A stretch of DNA of 64,000 bases from Betaproteobacteria bacterium SCN1 (GCA_008923315.1 WBSF01000007.1:758134-822133); one strand, 5' to 3'. Shown: positions 41,556 to 52,288, numbered from the stretch's first letter. Program-made: numbers and translations. Notes: a model not told the origin generated them from the sequence alone.

Positions 41556-42938
41556 GTGGCCGAGATCGATCTGTCCGAAAGCATGACCCGCAGCGAAAAA
41601 CGCGCGGCAGCCGGACTGGCCGCGATTTTCGGGCTGCGCATGCTGGGCATGCTGATGATTCTGCCGGTGTTCGCGCTCTACGCCCAGCATCTGCCAGGGG
41701 GCGACAACCACACGCTGGTCGGGCTGACGCTGGGCATCTATGGCCTCACCCAGGCCGTGCTGATGATCCCCTTCGGCATGGCGTCCGACCGTATCGGCCG
41801 CAAAAAGATCATCGTGCTGGGGCTGCTCGTCTTCGCGCTCGGCAGTTTCGTCGCCGCCGGAGCCCCCGACATTTACTGGACGATCGCGGGCCGCGCGTTA
41901 CAGGGGGCAGGCGCGATTTCGGCTGCCGTGACGGCGTTGCTTGCGGACCTGACGCGCGAAGAACATCGCACCAAGGCGATGGCGGTGATCGGTTCGACCA
42001 TCGGCCTGGCGTTTGCGCTGTCGCTGGTGCTGGGGCCTGCGCTTGACCACTTGATCGGCGTTCCGGGCATCTTCGCGCTGACTGGCGTGCTTGCGCTGAT
42101 GGCAATCTGGGTTGTCAAGGTCTGGGTGCCCGACCCCGCGGACAGCTATTTCCATGCCGATGCCCAGGCCAGCCCCGCCCGCTTGCCCGACGTCCTGAAG
42201 CAGCCCCAGTTGTTGCGGCTCGATTTCGGCATCTTTGCCCTGCACGCGGCCCAGATGGCGATGTTCGTCGTGGTACCGGTGGCGCTGAAAGACGCCGGTC
42301 TCGCGCCGGACCGCCACTGGGCAGTCTACCTGCCGGTTCTGCTGGGGGCTTTCGTGCTGATGGTGCCGGCGATCATCTATGGCGAAAAGCGCGGCAGGCT
42401 CAAACCGGTATTCGTCGGCGGTGTGGCGATCATGCTGCTGGCGCAACTGGGGCTGGCCTTCGGCATCCATCACTTCTGGGGCATCGTCGCGGCCCTGTTC
42501 TTCTATTTCGTGGCCTTCAACCTGCTCGAAGCCAGCCTGCCTTCGCTGATTTCCAAGCTGGCGCCGGTTTCCGCCAAGGGGACGGCCATGGGCGTCTACA
42601 ACACCGCCCAGGCGCTGGGCCTGTTTTTCGGCGGGGTCTTCGGTGGCTGGCTGGCCCAGCATTACGGGTTCGAGGCGGTTTTCATCTTCTGCGTCGGCTT
42701 GATGGGCGTCTGGCTGCTGGCCGCGCTGTCGATGGTGCCGCCGCCGGCGATCAAGACCCGTATGTTCCGCGTGGGCGTCATGCCGGCGGACCGGGCGGCA
42801 TTGCTTAAAGCCCAGCTGGCCGGCGTGTCCGGCGTCGTCGAAGCGGTCGTGCTGGCGGAGGAGGGCGTGGCCATGCTCAAGGTCAGCATCAAGGGCTGGG
42901 ACGAAGCGCATGCGCGCAGTTTGCTGGAACCGGCCTGA
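41556..42938 (+). CDS. YajR-like MFS transporter with C-terminal soluble domain
   Basis: Inner-membrane major facilitator, 460 residues if started at GTG 41556 (or 451 from ATG 41583). It shows 12 predicted membrane segments, motif A GMASDRIGRKKIIVLG between TM2 and TM3, and an extra C-terminal domain of ~65 residues (from RVGVMPADRAALLKAQLAG to the end) that matches the layout of the YAM domain of E. coli YajR. The substrate is not known. It lies between uvrA (divergent) and ssb (same strand), a typical position in betaproteobacteria. Confidence 0.85.
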   Translation: MAEIDLSESMTRSEKRAAAGLAAIFGLRMLGMLMILPVFALYAQHLPGGDNHTLVGLTLGIYGLTQAVLMIPFGMASDRIGRKKIIVLGLLVFALGSFVAAGAPDIYWTIAGRALQGAGAISAAVTALLADLTREEHRTKAMAVIGSTIGLAFALSLVLGPALDHLIGVPGIFALTGVLALMAIWVVKVWVPDPADSYFHADAQASPARLPDVLKQPQLLRLDFGIFALHAAQMAMFVVVPVALKDAGLAPDRHWAVYLPVLLGAFVLMVPAIIYGEKRGRLKPVFVGGVAIMLLAQLGLAFGIHHFWGIVAALFFYFVAFNLLEASLPSLISKLAPVSAKGTAMGVYNTAQALGLFFGGVFGGWLAQHYGFEAVFIFCVGLMGVWLLAALSMVPPPAIKTRMFRVGVMPADRAALLKAQLAGVSGVVEAVVLAEEGVAMLKVSIKGWDEAHARSLLEPA

Positions 42939-42973
42939 TAGAATTCGCACAATGAAACCGTTCGGGGAGAACC

Positions 42974-43450
42974 ATGGCATCCGTCAATAAAGTCATTCTG
43001 GTCGGCAATCTCGGGCGCGATCCCGAAATGCGCTACTTGCCGAGCGGCGAGGCCGTGGTCAACCTGAGCGTGGCGACTACCGACAAGTACAAGGACAAGA
43101 GCGGCGCCATGCAGGAAGCGACCGAATGGCACCGCGTCAGTTTCTTCGGCCGCACGGCCGAGGTCTGTGGGCAATACCTCAAAAAGGGCAGCCAGGTCTA
43201 CGTCGAGGGCAGCATCCGTACCCGCAAGTACACCGATAAGGATGGGGTCGAGAAATACGCCACCGAAATCCGCGGTGACCGTATGCAGATGCTGGGCGGA
43301 CGTGCCGGCGGTGGCATGGCGGACATGGATGACGGCGGCTACAACCAGGCGCCGCCGCCGCGCAGCCCGTCGGGCGGCCAGCGCAGCGCGCCGGCGTCGC
43401 GGCCGGCTTCCAGCGGTTTCGATGACATGGACGACGACATTCCGTTCTGA
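42974..43450 (+). CDS. ssb: Single-stranded DNA-binding protein
   Basis: Binds ssDNA in replication, repair and recombination. The 158-residue product has the N-terminal OB fold ([20 protein letters not shown]...), a Gly/Pro/Ser-rich linker and the acidic C-terminal tip DDMDDDIPF that docks partner proteins. GGGGAGAA precedes the ATG. Its vicinity to uvrA is a conserved repair-gene neighbourhood. Confidence 0.97.
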   Translation: MASVNKVILVGNLGRDPEMRYLPSGEAVVNLSVATTDKYKDKSGAMQEATEWHRVSFFGRTAEVCGQYLKKGSQVYVEGSIRTRKYTDKDGVEKYATEIRGDRMQMLGGRAGGGMADMDDGGYNQAPPPRSPSGGQRSAPASRPASSGFDDMDDDIPF

Positions 43451-43517
43451 GCGGCGCGTGCGTCCGATACGATACGTTCGCCCAGGGAGGACCGCGCGTA
43501 GCGCGCGGCATCGTGTA

Positions 43518-45551
43518 TTGAACCCGTCGCGTCAGACCGAACCGGCTTTCTGGTCTCCCGTGCTGCTGGGCGCGCTGCTGGCGTTCAGTGCGGGCGCACG
43601 TGCGGAAGTTGAGGTCACGGAGTCGGATTTCTTCGACGAACTGCCGGTCGTGCTTTCGGTTTCGCGGCTCTCCCAGCCGGTCGACGAAGCGCCCGCTGCC
43701 GTGACCGTCATCGACCAGGACATGATCCGGACGTCCGGATTCCGGGACATCCCGGATCTGTTGCGGATGGTGCCGGGGTTTTCGGTGGCCTATACCGCCG
43801 ACAACACCTGGGCGGCGGGCTATCATGGCCTGGGCGATGCCTTCTCGCGGCGTTTTCAGGTGCTGGTCGACGGTCGCTCGATCTACAGTCCCCACTACGG
43901 CGCCGTCTACTGGACCGACCTGCCGCTGGCCATTGAGGATATCGAGCGCATCGAGGTCATCCGGGGGCCCAACGCGGCGACGCACGGCGCGAATGCGTTT
44001 GCCGCTGTCATCAACATCATCACCAAGACGGCCGCCCAGGTGTCCGGCAGCACGGCATCGCTCCAGTATGGCGAGCAAGGCATGCGTGGCCTGATGGCAC
44101 GCCACGGCGGCGGTCACGGCAATCTGCGCTACCGGTTGACCGTTTCGTCGCAGCAGCGCGACCGGTTCGAACGGGACGTCACGGACAAGCCGCCCGTCAG
44201 CCAGGACAACGGTCAGCATTTCGAAGCGAGCAAGACCTATTTTCTGAATGGCCGGATGGACTGGCAGTTGTCGCCGACGGCCGACGTCAGCGCGCAGTTC
44301 GGCATATCCCAGGGCGACTGGCGTGCCGGCCAGGACACGATGGATCCCACGGATGTGCTGGCGCCCAGGCAACAGGATTCCCGTGCGCAATACGTGCAGG
44401 TGAGTTTGCACAAAGTGGAATCAGCGCAGCGCGAGTGGCGCCTGCATGCCTATCATTCGCGCAACCGCTTCGATGCCAACGCGATCGGTGATCTGACGCT
44501 GCTTGGGCTGGGCGTCGTATCTGTCGACCAGTACCTGCTGCAGACGCGCAGCAATCTCGAACTGCAGGTCAACGAAACCTGGCGTTCCGATCTGCGGGGC
44601 GTCTGGGGGGGCGAGATACGGTACGACACGGTAGTCAGTCCGCAAAACTACGACTCGGACCGCGAGCTGGGCGGAACACTGGCACGGGTATTCGGCAATG
44701 CAGAATGGCGCGCACACGAGCGGGTGCTGATCCAGGGCGGTGCCATGCTCGAACATCATTACTACACGGGCAGCGACATCTCGCCGCGCGTGGCGGTCAG
44801 TTTCACGCTGGCGCCCGGGCAGGTCGTCCGGCTGGGCGTTTCGCAAGCCTATCGTTCGCCGACCTTTTTCGAAGAGGAAGGCAGCGCGGTCTACCGGTTG
44901 ACCTCGGGCGCGTTGCTGGACATGGTGACAGTGCCGTCGAACGGGCTTGAGCCCGAACGCGTGCGTTCGCGCGAGATCGCCTGGCTGGGTCAGTGGCGGC
45001 CGGCGCGCCTGGAATGGGATATGCGGCTATTCCGCGATCACATCGACGATTTCATCGGCAACGAAAAAGGCAATTTCTTCCCCGATGGCGCGCTCCGGCC
45101 CAACGAATTCCGCTATGCCAACATCGGTACGGTCGATTCCCGGGGTGGTGAAATCCAGCTGCGCTGGCGTCCGCTGCCCGCAATGCACGTGAGCGCGCAT
45201 TACGCCCGCGTGTTTCTGCGGGCGGATACTTCGGTCGGCAATTTCAACGAAGACATCCCGCAATCCGCGCCACGCAACAGTTGGGGCCTGTTGACCAGCT
45301 ATCGCTGGAACGGCGGCTGGGAAACCAGCGCGGGGGTCTGGCACTACGACCGTACCAAATGGCTATCGGAAGGCGATGTCACCCAGCCATACACGCGGGT
45401 GGACCTACGGCTCGCCCGGCGCTGGGCCTGGCAGGGCCGTCAGGTCGAGGCGGCACTCGTCGGCCAGAATCTCGGCGGCGTCTACGAGGAATTCCGCGAT
45501 ATCAACCGCTTCAGCCGGCGCGTCTACGGCAGCCTCGGCTTCAACTGGTAA
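43518..45551 (+). CDS. TonB-dependent outer-membrane receptor
   Basis: Outer-membrane gated channel for a siderophore, cofactor or other ligand. From TTG 43518 the product is 677 residues. It has a signal peptide (SPVLLGALLAFSAGARA), a plug domain with AAVTVIDQDMIRTSGFRDIP and IEVIRGPNAATHGANAFAAV, and a 22-strand-type barrel ending in the C-terminal aromatic FNW. The start is uncertain: an SD-like GGGAGG (43485-43490) is 27 bases before the TTG, and in-frame GTGs exist at 43458 and 43560. The ligand cannot be told; no TonB/ExbB or regulator is adjacent. Confidence 0.85.
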   Translation: MNPSRQTEPAFWSPVLLGALLAFSAGARAEVEVTESDFFDELPVVLSVSRLSQPVDEAPAAVTVIDQDMIRTSGFRDIPDLLRMVPGFSVAYTADNTWAAGYHGLGDAFSRRFQVLVDGRSIYSPHYGAVYWTDLPLAIEDIERIEVIRGPNAATHGANAFAAVINIITKTAAQVSGSTASLQYGEQGMRGLMARHGGGHGNLRYRLTVSSQQRDRFERDVTDKPPVSQDNGQHFEASKTYFLNGRMDWQLSPTADVSAQFGISQGDWRAGQDTMDPTDVLAPRQQDSRAQYVQVSLHKVESAQREWRLHAYHSRNRFDANAIGDLTLLGLGVVSVDQYLLQTRSNLELQVNETWRSDLRGVWGGEIRYDTVVSPQNYDSDRELGGTLARVFGNAEWRAHERVLIQGGAMLEHHYYTGSDISPRVAVSFTLAPGQVVRLGVSQAYRSPTFFEEEGSAVYRLTSGALLDMVTVPSNGLEPERVRSREIAWLGQWRPARLEWDMRLFRDHIDDFIGNEKGNFFPDGALRPNEFRYANIGTVDSRGGEIQLRWRPLPAMHVSAHYARVFLRADTSVGNFNEDIPQSAPRNSWGLLTSYRWNGGWETSAGVWHYDRTKWLSEGDVTQPYTRVDLRLARRWAWQGRQVEAALVGQNLGGVYEEFRDINRFSRRVYGSLGFNW

Positions 45552-45565
45552 AGGGCGCGCGGCGC

Positions 45566-45595
45566 TTGGGTACTTGCGGCCGCAATGGGTATAAT
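45566..45595 (+). promoter_or_regulatory. Promoter ahead of fmdB
   Basis: TTGGGT at 45566-45571 and consensus TATAAT at 45590-45595 with an 18-base spacer, 31 bases before the fmdB ATG, which also has TCGGAGA upstream. Confidence 0.6.
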
Positions 45596-45625
45596 CCCGC
45601 AACTTCTTGATTGTCGGAGAATTTT

Positions 45626-45886
45626 ATGCCGATTTATGCCTACAAATGCACGGCCTGCGGCTTTGCCCAGGACGAAATGCAGAAAGTGTCGGACGCGCCG
45701 CTGACAGTTTGCCCGTCCTGTGGCGGATCCGCGTATGCCAAGCAGCTCACTGCCGCCGGTTTCGCGCTCAAGGGTACGGGCTGGTACGCGACCGATTTCA
45801 AGGACGGCGGCAAGCCGGCCGCCGAACCGAAGCCGGATGCGCCCTCGCCTGCCTGCGGGACGGGCGCGTGCCCCGCGTGTAACTGA
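45626..45886 (+). CDS. FmdB-family zinc-ribbon protein
   Basis: Small putative regulatory or zinc-binding protein, 86 residues. The zinc ribbon is C8-C11 (CTAC) and C29-C32 (CPSC) in MPIYAYKCTACGFAQ and LTVCPSCGG; the C-terminal tail adds several cysteines (ACGTGACPAC). Betaproteobacteria commonly carry this gene directly before a DUF502 gene and aspS, as here. Molecular role is not established. Confidence 0.88.
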   Translation: MPIYAYKCTACGFAQDEMQKVSDAPLTVCPSCGGSAYAKQLTAAGFALKGTGWYATDFKDGGKPAAEPKPDAPSPACGTGACPACN

Positions 45887-45898
45887 TCCGAGGGTTGA

Positions 45899-45938
45899 CG
45901 AAGAAGCGGGCGGTGCGAGCCGCCCGCTTCTTCGTTTT
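45899..45938 (+). terminator. Hairpin between fmdB and the DUF502 gene
   Basis: A 15-bp perfect stem (45899-45913 with 45920-45934), loop TGCGAG, followed by TTTT. It starts 13 bases after the fmdB stop and ends 15 before the next start, so it may give partial termination inside the cluster. Confidence 0.7.
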
Positions 45939-45952
45939 CGCCCGAACCGCGC

Positions 45953-46561
45953 ATGAAACGCTATTTCGTCACCGGCCTTCTGATCTGGGTGCCGCTCGGC
46001 ATCACCCTGTGGGTGCTCAATCTGCTGATCGGTACGCTCGACCAGAGCCTGCTGCTGCTGCCTGCCGAGTGGTTGCCGGAGGCCTGGCTGGGTATGCGCA
46101 TACCGGGCCTGGGGGTGATCCTGACCGCGTTGGTGATCCTCGTGACCGGGGTATTCGCCGCCAATTTCTTCGGTCAGAAGCTCATCGACTGGACCGAAAC
46201 GCTGTTCTCGCGGATTCCCGTGGTGAAATCGATCTACGGCAGCGTCAAGCAGGTGTCGGACACGCTGTTCTCGGGCAAGGGGCACGCGTTCCGCAAGGTG
46301 CTGCTGGTGCGCTACCCGCATCCGCAGGCGTGGGCGCTGGCCTTCCAGACCAATGTGCCGCCGGAGGTGCTGGCGAAACTGCCGGAGGACCATGTGGCGG
46401 TATTCATTCCGACCACGCCGAGCCCGGTCAACGGATTCTATTTTTACGTGAAGAAAAGCGAGGCGATCGAGCTCGACATGCCGGTCGACCGCGCCCTGAA
46501 ATACATCGTCTCGATGGGCGTCGCCAGCGGCGACGTCCGCACGGGCACCCAGACACAATAG
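45953..46561 (+). CDS. DUF502 family inner-membrane protein
   Basis: The 202-residue product has two predicted membrane segments (about residues 5-27 and 55-77), then the conserved DUF502 segment [20 protein letters not shown] and [20 protein letters not shown]. Function is unknown. It is placed between fmdB and aspS, the conserved betaproteobacterial arrangement; aspS begins 7 bases downstream. Confidence 0.88.
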   Translation: MKRYFVTGLLIWVPLGITLWVLNLLIGTLDQSLLLLPAEWLPEAWLGMRIPGLGVILTALVILVTGVFAANFFGQKLIDWTETLFSRIPVVKSIYGSVKQVSDTLFSGKGHAFRKVLLVRYPHPQAWALAFQTNVPPEVLAKLPEDHVAVFIPTTPSPVNGFYFYVKKSEAIELDMPVDRALKYIVSMGVASGDVRTGTQTQ

Positions 46562-46568
46562 GAACAAC

Positions 46569-48365
46569 ATGATGCGTACCCATTACTGCGGCCGGGTTAC
46601 CGCCGCCGACATCGGCAACACCGTCGAGCTCTGCGGCTGGACCCATCGCCGGCGCGACCATGGCGGTGTCATCTTCATCGACTTGCGTGATCGCGAAGGG
46701 CTGGTCCAGGTCGTGATCGATCCCGATACGCCCGACGCCTTCGCCGTTGCCGAAGAAGTCCGCGCCGAATACGTATTGCGCATCGTCGGGCGCGTGCGCG
46801 CGCGCCCCGCCGGCACCGAGAACGCCAACCAAACCACCGGCATGATCGAAGTGCTGGCCAAGGCGGTCGAAATCCTCAATGCCTCGGCGACACCACCGTT
46901 CCAGATCGACGACGACAACCTCAACGAAAATATCCGGCTGCAATACCGCTATCTCGACCTGCGTCGCGAGCCCATGCAGAAGAACCTCAAGCTGCGCTAC
47001 CGCGTATCCAAGCTGATGCGTGACTACCTCGACACCCATGGCTTCATGGAAGTCGAAACGCCGATGCTCACACGTTCGACACCCGAGGGCGCGCGCGACT
47101 ATCTCGTACCCTCGCGCGTGCACGACGGCATGTTCTACGCGCTGCCGCAGTCGCCGCAGCTTTTCAAGCAATTGCTCATGGTGTCGGGCTTCGACCGCTA
47201 TTTCCAGATCACCAAGTGCTTCCGAGACGAAGACCTGCGCGCAGACCGTCAACCCGAATTCACCCAGGTCGACCTCGAAACCTCCTTCCTCGGCGAAGAA
47301 GAGATCATGGGCATCGTCGAAGGCATGATCCGCGACATGATGCAGAAGGCGCAGGGCATCGAACTGCCTGCAGCCTTCCCGCGCATGACCTACGCCGAGG
47401 CGATGACGAAGTACGGCTCCGACAAGCCCGACATGCGTGTGACGCTGGAGTTGGTTGATGTGGCCGACTGCATGAAGGATGTCGCGTTCAAGGTCTTCTC
47501 CGGCCCCGCCAACGATCCCAAATGCCGCGTCACCGCGATGCGCGTACCCGGCGGTGCAACGCTCAGCCGCGGCGAGATCGATGGCTACACCGAGTTCGTC
47601 AGGATCTACGGGGCCAAGGGTCTGGCCTACATCAAGGTCAACGATGTGACGCAATTGAACGAAGCCGGCCTGCAGTCGCCCATCGTCAAGAACCTCTCCG
47701 AGGCCGCATTGAAGGCCGTGATGGCACGCACCGGCGCTGCAAACGGCGATCTGATCTTCTTCGGCGCCGACAAGGCCAAAGTCGTGACCGATGCACTCGG
47801 CGCGTTGCGCCTCAAAGTCGGCCACGAGAAAGGCTATGTCGACGGCCGTGCCTGGGCGCCGCTGTGGGTCGTCGATTTCCCCATGTTCGAATACAACGAC
47901 GACGAAAACCGCTGGGATGCGCTGCACCACCCCTTCACCGCGCCCAAGGACGGTCACGAGGATTTTCTCGCCACCGACCCGGGCAAGTGCCTGTCGAAAG
48001 CCTACGACATGGTGCTGAACGGCTGGGAAGTCGGCGGCGGTTCGGTGCGTATCCACAAACAGGCAGTGCAGGACAAGGTCTTCGCCGCGCTCAATATCGG
48101 CGAGGAAGAACGCCGCGAGAAATTCGGCTTCCTGCTGGACGCGCTGCAATTCGGCGCCCCGCCGCACGGCGGGCTGGCCTTCGGCCTGGATCGTCTGGTC
48201 ACGCTCATGACCGGCGCGGAATCGATCCGCGACGTCATCGCCTTCCCCAAGACGCAGCGCGCTTCCTGCCTGATGACAAACGCACCCAACGTCGTCGACG
48301 AGAAACAGCTGCGCGAGCTGCACATCCGTCTGCGCAATCCGGCGCAGCCTGACAAGGCGGCGTGA
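46569..48365 (+). CDS. aspS: Aspartyl-tRNA synthetase
   Basis: Class II synthetase charging tRNA-Asp (and possibly tRNA-Asn in organisms using the amidotransferase route). The 598-residue product has the N-terminal OB fold (MRTHYCGRV...), motif 2 [18 protein letters not shown], the bacterial GAD insertion in the middle and motif 3 [14 protein letters not shown]. Two tandem ATGs occur (46569 and 46572); AGGA lies 5 or 8 bases away. Confidence 0.97.
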   Translation: MMRTHYCGRVTAADIGNTVELCGWTHRRRDHGGVIFIDLRDREGLVQVVIDPDTPDAFAVAEEVRAEYVLRIVGRVRARPAGTENANQTTGMIEVLAKAVEILNASATPPFQIDDDNLNENIRLQYRYLDLRREPMQKNLKLRYRVSKLMRDYLDTHGFMEVETPMLTRSTPEGARDYLVPSRVHDGMFYALPQSPQLFKQLLMVSGFDRYFQITKCFRDEDLRADRQPEFTQVDLETSFLGEEEIMGIVEGMIRDMMQKAQGIELPAAFPRMTYAEAMTKYGSDKPDMRVTLELVDVADCMKDVAFKVFSGPANDPKCRVTAMRVPGGATLSRGEIDGYTEFVRIYGAKGLAYIKVNDVTQLNEAGLQSPIVKNLSEAALKAVMARTGAANGDLIFFGADKAKVVTDALGALRLKVGHEKGYVDGRAWAPLWVVDFPMFEYNDDENRWDALHHPFTAPKDGHEDFLATDPGKCLSKAYDMVLNGWEVGGGSVRIHKQAVQDKVFAALNIGEEERREKFGFLLDALQFGAPPHGGLAFGLDRLVTLMTGAESIRDVIAFPKTQRASCLMTNAPNVVDEKQLRELHIRLRNPAQPDKAA

Positions 48366-48366
48366 C

Positions 48367-48672
48367 ATGGCGTTCGCGGATACACTGAACGCCCTGCCCG
48401 AAGCTGAAGGTGCGGAACTGGTGCTGACCGGTGCGGCAGGCGTGGAGGTGGCGGTGATCGCCAACGCGCCCGGCACCGCCGGTTCGTTCCGCGTCTATGC
48501 TTACCTGGCCGGCAAGTATGGCGCGATCGATGCCGCCGCTGCCGCCGAGGGGCTGGCGATCTATGCCGAGCACACCGAAGATGCGCGCGCGCATCCCGGC
48601 CGGCATCCCAATATCGATCGCCTGTTTCCCATCGCGGCGGGCGGCGGGGCGCTGACCGCAAGGTTCCGTTGA
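48367..48672 (+). CDS. Conserved small protein, DUF2322-like
   Basis: The 101-residue product starts MAFADTLNALPEAEGAELVL and has a conserved-looking C-terminal half with YAEHTEDARAHPGRHPNIDR. From memory this matches the DUF2322 family found next to aspS/nudB in betaproteobacteria; function unknown. It begins 1 base after the aspS stop and its TGA overlaps the nudB TTG (TTGA), so it is translated within the aspS cluster. No signal peptide or membrane segment. Confidence 0.72.
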   Translation: MAFADTLNALPEAEGAELVLTGAAGVEVAVIANAPGTAGSFRVYAYLAGKYGAIDAAAAAEGLAIYAEHTEDARAHPGRHPNIDRLFPIAAGGGALTARFR

Positions 48673-49121
48673 GCAGCTACAAGATTCCGGTCTCGGTCCT
48701 GGTCGTGATCCATACGGCCGATGGCCGGGTGTTGCTGATGGAGCGCACCGATGCGCCGGGTTTCTGGCAGTCGGTGACGGGCTCGCAGGATGCCGGCGAA
48801 TCGCTGGTCGAGACCGCGGTCCGCGAAGTCCGGGAAGAAACCGGCTTCGATGCGACGCAGTTCGCGCTGATCCCGTGGGGCATCGAAAACCGCTACGCGA
48901 TCTACGAGCGCTGGCGCCATCGCTACGCGCCGGGCGTTACGCACAATACCGAACACGTCTTCGGCCTGCAGCTGCCCGATGGCCTGCCTCCGCGGCTGGC
49001 GCCGAATGAGCATCTGCATTACCGCTGGCTGCCGTGGGACGCGGCGGCCAGCGCCTGTTTCTCGCCCTCCAACGCCGCGGCCATCCGGCAATTGCCCGGC
49101 CGTCTGGGCCTCGCCGCCTGA
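48669..49121 (+). CDS. nudB: Dihydroneopterin triphosphate diphosphatase (Nudix)
   Basis: Removes pyrophosphate from dihydroneopterin triphosphate in folate synthesis. The 150-residue product starts at TTG (MSSYKIPVSVLVVIHT) and carries a complete Nudix box at residues 38-60 (G-x5-E-x7-REVREETGF). Its start overlaps the preceding stop by 4 bases. Position after aspS matches E. coli and many betaproteobacteria. Confidence 0.88.
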   Translation: MSSYKIPVSVLVVIHTADGRVLLMERTDAPGFWQSVTGSQDAGESLVETAVREVREETGFDATQFALIPWGIENRYAIYERWRHRYAPGVTHNTEHVFGLQLPDGLPPRLAPNEHLHYRWLPWDAAASACFSPSNAAAIRQLPGRLGLAA

Positions 49122-49180
49122 CCGGATCGCGGCATGGAAATCCGGCGGAATCCCGCCGGTGCCGAACGTATAATGGCCGT

Positions 49181-49933
49181 ATGTCCGCGCTTTCCATCGC
49201 CAGCTACAACATCCACAAGGGGCTGTCGCAATTCAACCGGCGGCTGACCGTTCACGAGCTGCGCGACCGTCTGGGCCTACTGGGATCGGACATCGTGTTC
49301 CTGCAGGAAGTCCAGGGCAGTCACGGGCAGCGTGCCAGTCGTTTCCAGCACTGGCCCGGCAAACCCCAGCACGAATTTCTGGCGGGGCATGTCTACACCG
49401 ATTTTGCCTATGGCAAGAACTGTGTTTACGACACCGGCCATCACGGCAACGCCATTCTGTCGCGTTTCAGAATCCTGAACTGGGAAAACGAGGACATTTC
49501 CGCACACGCCTTCGAAAGCCGGGGCATGCTGCATTGCGAGATCGAATTGCCCGGCACCGCCGAGCCGGTGCATTGCATCAACGTGCATCTGGGTCTGACC
49601 GAACGCGGCCGCAAGCGCCAGCTTGACCGCATCGTCGCGCGCGTGCGCGCCATGGTGCCCGACGGTGCCCCACTGATCCTGGCCGGCGATTTCAACGACT
49701 GGCTGGTGCGGGCCGGACGGTTTTTCGAGGACGAACTGGGGCTGGCCGAAGTGTTCGAGACCCATCATGGCCAGCCGGCGCGCAGCTACCCGGCCATCCT
49801 GCCCATGTTTCAACTCGACCGCATCTATGTACGCGGATTTCGCGTGCAGGCCGCGCGCGTCCATACCGGCAACGCCTGGTATCGCATTTCCGATCACGCT
49901 GCGCTGACCGCCAAGCTCAAGCTTGCGCAATGA
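49181..49933 (+). CDS. Endonuclease/exonuclease/phosphatase family protein, YbhP-like
   Basis: Metal-dependent EEP-fold phosphodiesterase, 250 residues. Catalytic motifs visible: SYNIHKGL, IVFLQEVQ, INVHLGL, LAGDFNDW and the C-terminal RISDHAAL. A TATAAT at 49169-49174 is 7 bases from the ATG at 49181, too close to serve this start unless transcripts are leaderless. It overlaps clsB by 4 bases, the same pairing as E. coli ybhP-clsB (ybhO), suggesting a phospholipid-related substrate. Confidence 0.86.
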   Translation: MSALSIASYNIHKGLSQFNRRLTVHELRDRLGLLGSDIVFLQEVQGSHGQRASRFQHWPGKPQHEFLAGHVYTDFAYGKNCVYDTGHHGNAILSRFRILNWENEDISAHAFESRGMLHCEIELPGTAEPVHCINVHLGLTERGRKRQLDRIVARVRAMVPDGAPLILAGDFNDWLVRAGRFFEDELGLAEVFETHHGQPARSYPAILPMFQLDRIYVRGFRVQAARVHTGNAWYRISDHAALTAKLKLAQ

Positions 49934-51117
49934 TCCGTCGCGGCGTCTGGCGGCGGGTGTTTCGCGGTGCGGCGCCCCTGCCGGGTAACCGGATCCGGCT
50001 GTTGCGAAGCGGGGCCGAGTTTTTCCCGGCCCTGATCGCAGCGCTGGACGCTGCCCGGGTCGAGATTCATATCGAGACTTATATCTTCCACGCGGACGCC
50101 AGTACCCTGGCCGTTCGCGAAGCGCTTGTCCGCGCGGCGCGGCGCGGCGTGCGCGTCCGGGTCCTGATCGACGGCATCGGTTCCCGCGACCTGCCCGCCG
50201 ACTGGCTGGCGGTCTTGCGCGGCGCTGGCGTCGCAGTGCTGGTCTACCGGCCGCTTGTCACGGGCTGGCGGGCCAACCCGCGCAGCCTGCGCCGGCTGCA
50301 CCGCAAGATCGCGGTCGTGGACGCGTGCGTTGCCTTTGTCGGCGGTATCAATCTGATCGACGATTTCGAACCGGTTCGACTGCCGGCACCGCGGCTCGAC
50401 TTCAGCGTGGAGGTGCGCGGGCCGCTGCTGGCCCGTATCCACGCGAACGTGCGCCGGTTGTGGCGGCTGGTGGCCCTGACGCAACTGAAGACGCTGCGCC
50501 GCGACCCGGCGGTCGAACCCACGTGGCCGACCGACGGGCGCATCCGCGCGGCCTTCGTCGTGCGCGACAATTTCGCGCACCGCCGCGACATCGAACACAT
50601 CTACCTTGCCGCGCTGGCGCTGGCGCGCGAGGAAATCTGGCTCGCCAACGCCTATTTCCTGCCCGGACGGCGTTTCCGCAGGCTGCTGCGCGAAGCCGCC
50701 GCGCGCGGCGTGAAGATACGCCTGCTGGTGCAGGGCCATACCGACCATCCGTTCTTCCAGAGCGCCGCCCGCGCCCTGTACCGCGACCTGCTGGCGGCCG
50801 GCGTGGCGATACACGAATACCATGCCAGCGAACTGCACGCCAAGGTCGCCGTGGTCGACGGATGCTGGGCCACGGTCGGCTCCAGCAACATCGATCCGCT
50901 GAGTCTGCTGACCGCGCGCGAAGCCAACGTGGTGGTGGACGACCAGCCGTTCGCGCAGGAACTGCGCCGGCGTCTGGCGGCGGCGTTCGACGCGGCACCC
51001 GCGCTCGACGCGGCGGCCTGGCAACGCCGGCCCCGGCTCTCCCGCATGCTGTCCTGGCTGGCCTACGGCGCGGTGCGCGCGATGGCGGGACTGGCGGGCG
51101 GCGGACGCTGGACGTGA
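49930..51117 (+). CDS. clsB: Cardiolipin synthase B (phospholipase D family)
   Basis: Makes cardiolipin from phosphatidylglycerol at the inner membrane. The 395-residue product has two HKD motifs: H124-K126-D131 (HRKIAVVD) and H303-K305-D310 (HAKVAVVD), each followed by the Gly/Ser-Asn segment (GGINLID and GSSNID). It lacks N-terminal membrane segments, like ClsB. ATGA overlap with the YbhP-like gene. A GCGCGGCT/AGCCGCGC hairpin (51119-51136) lies at the junction with the convergent next gene. Confidence 0.88.
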   Translation: MIRRGVWRRVFRGAAPLPGNRIRLLRSGAEFFPALIAALDAARVEIHIETYIFHADASTLAVREALVRAARRGVRVRVLIDGIGSRDLPADWLAVLRGAGVAVLVYRPLVTGWRANPRSLRRLHRKIAVVDACVAFVGGINLIDDFEPVRLPAPRLDFSVEVRGPLLARIHANVRRLWRLVALTQLKTLRRDPAVEPTWPTDGRIRAAFVVRDNFAHRRDIEHIYLAALALAREEIWLANAYFLPGRRFRRLLREAAARGVKIRLLVQGHTDHPFFQSAARALYRDLLAAGVAIHEYHASELHAKVAVVDGCWATVGSSNIDPLSLLTAREANVVVDDQPFAQELRRRLAAAFDAAPALDAAAWQRRPRLSRMLSWLAYGAVRAMAGLAGGGRWT

Positions 51118-51124
51118 AGCGCGG

Positions 51125-51976
<852 letters not shown>

Positions 51977-52051
51977 GATGTTTCCTCCTCTGGCAAATCC
52001 CGCCTGTCTTACGTATATTAATCAAAATTCAACACGTACAGGAGGATACGC

Positions 52052-52288
52052 GTGTCGACCAACAAACTCACGCTCAGTATCGATGCCGACACCGTCAAAA
52101 AAGCCAAGCGTTACGTCGCGGCGCATGGAACCAGCCTTTCGCGCCTGTTGACGCAATACCTGGCCAGCCTGCCCGACGAGACCGAAAAGCCCTTGCCGCC
52201 CCGGGTCGATCGTCTGGCCGGCGTGCTGCCGCCCCAGACGGACGTTGAAGCATACAAAACCCATTTGCGCGGCAAGCACGGCCTGTGA
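52052..52288 (+). CDS. Antitoxin, DUF6364/VapB-like
   Basis: Presumed antitoxin of a PIN-toxin pair. The 78-residue product begins at GTG behind a strong GGAGGA (52041-52046). It has a ribbon-helix-helix-like N-terminus (KLTLSIDADTVKKAKRYVAA) and a C-terminal toxin-wrapping tail (RVDRLAGVLPPQTDVEAYKT). It overlaps the PIN gene by 4 bases (GTGA). Family name is from memory; the antitoxin role is inferred from size, order and overlap. Confidence 0.82.
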   Translation: MSTNKLTLSIDADTVKKAKRYVAAHGTSLSRLLTQYLASLPDETEKPLPPRVDRLAGVLPPQTDVEAYKTHLRGKHGL

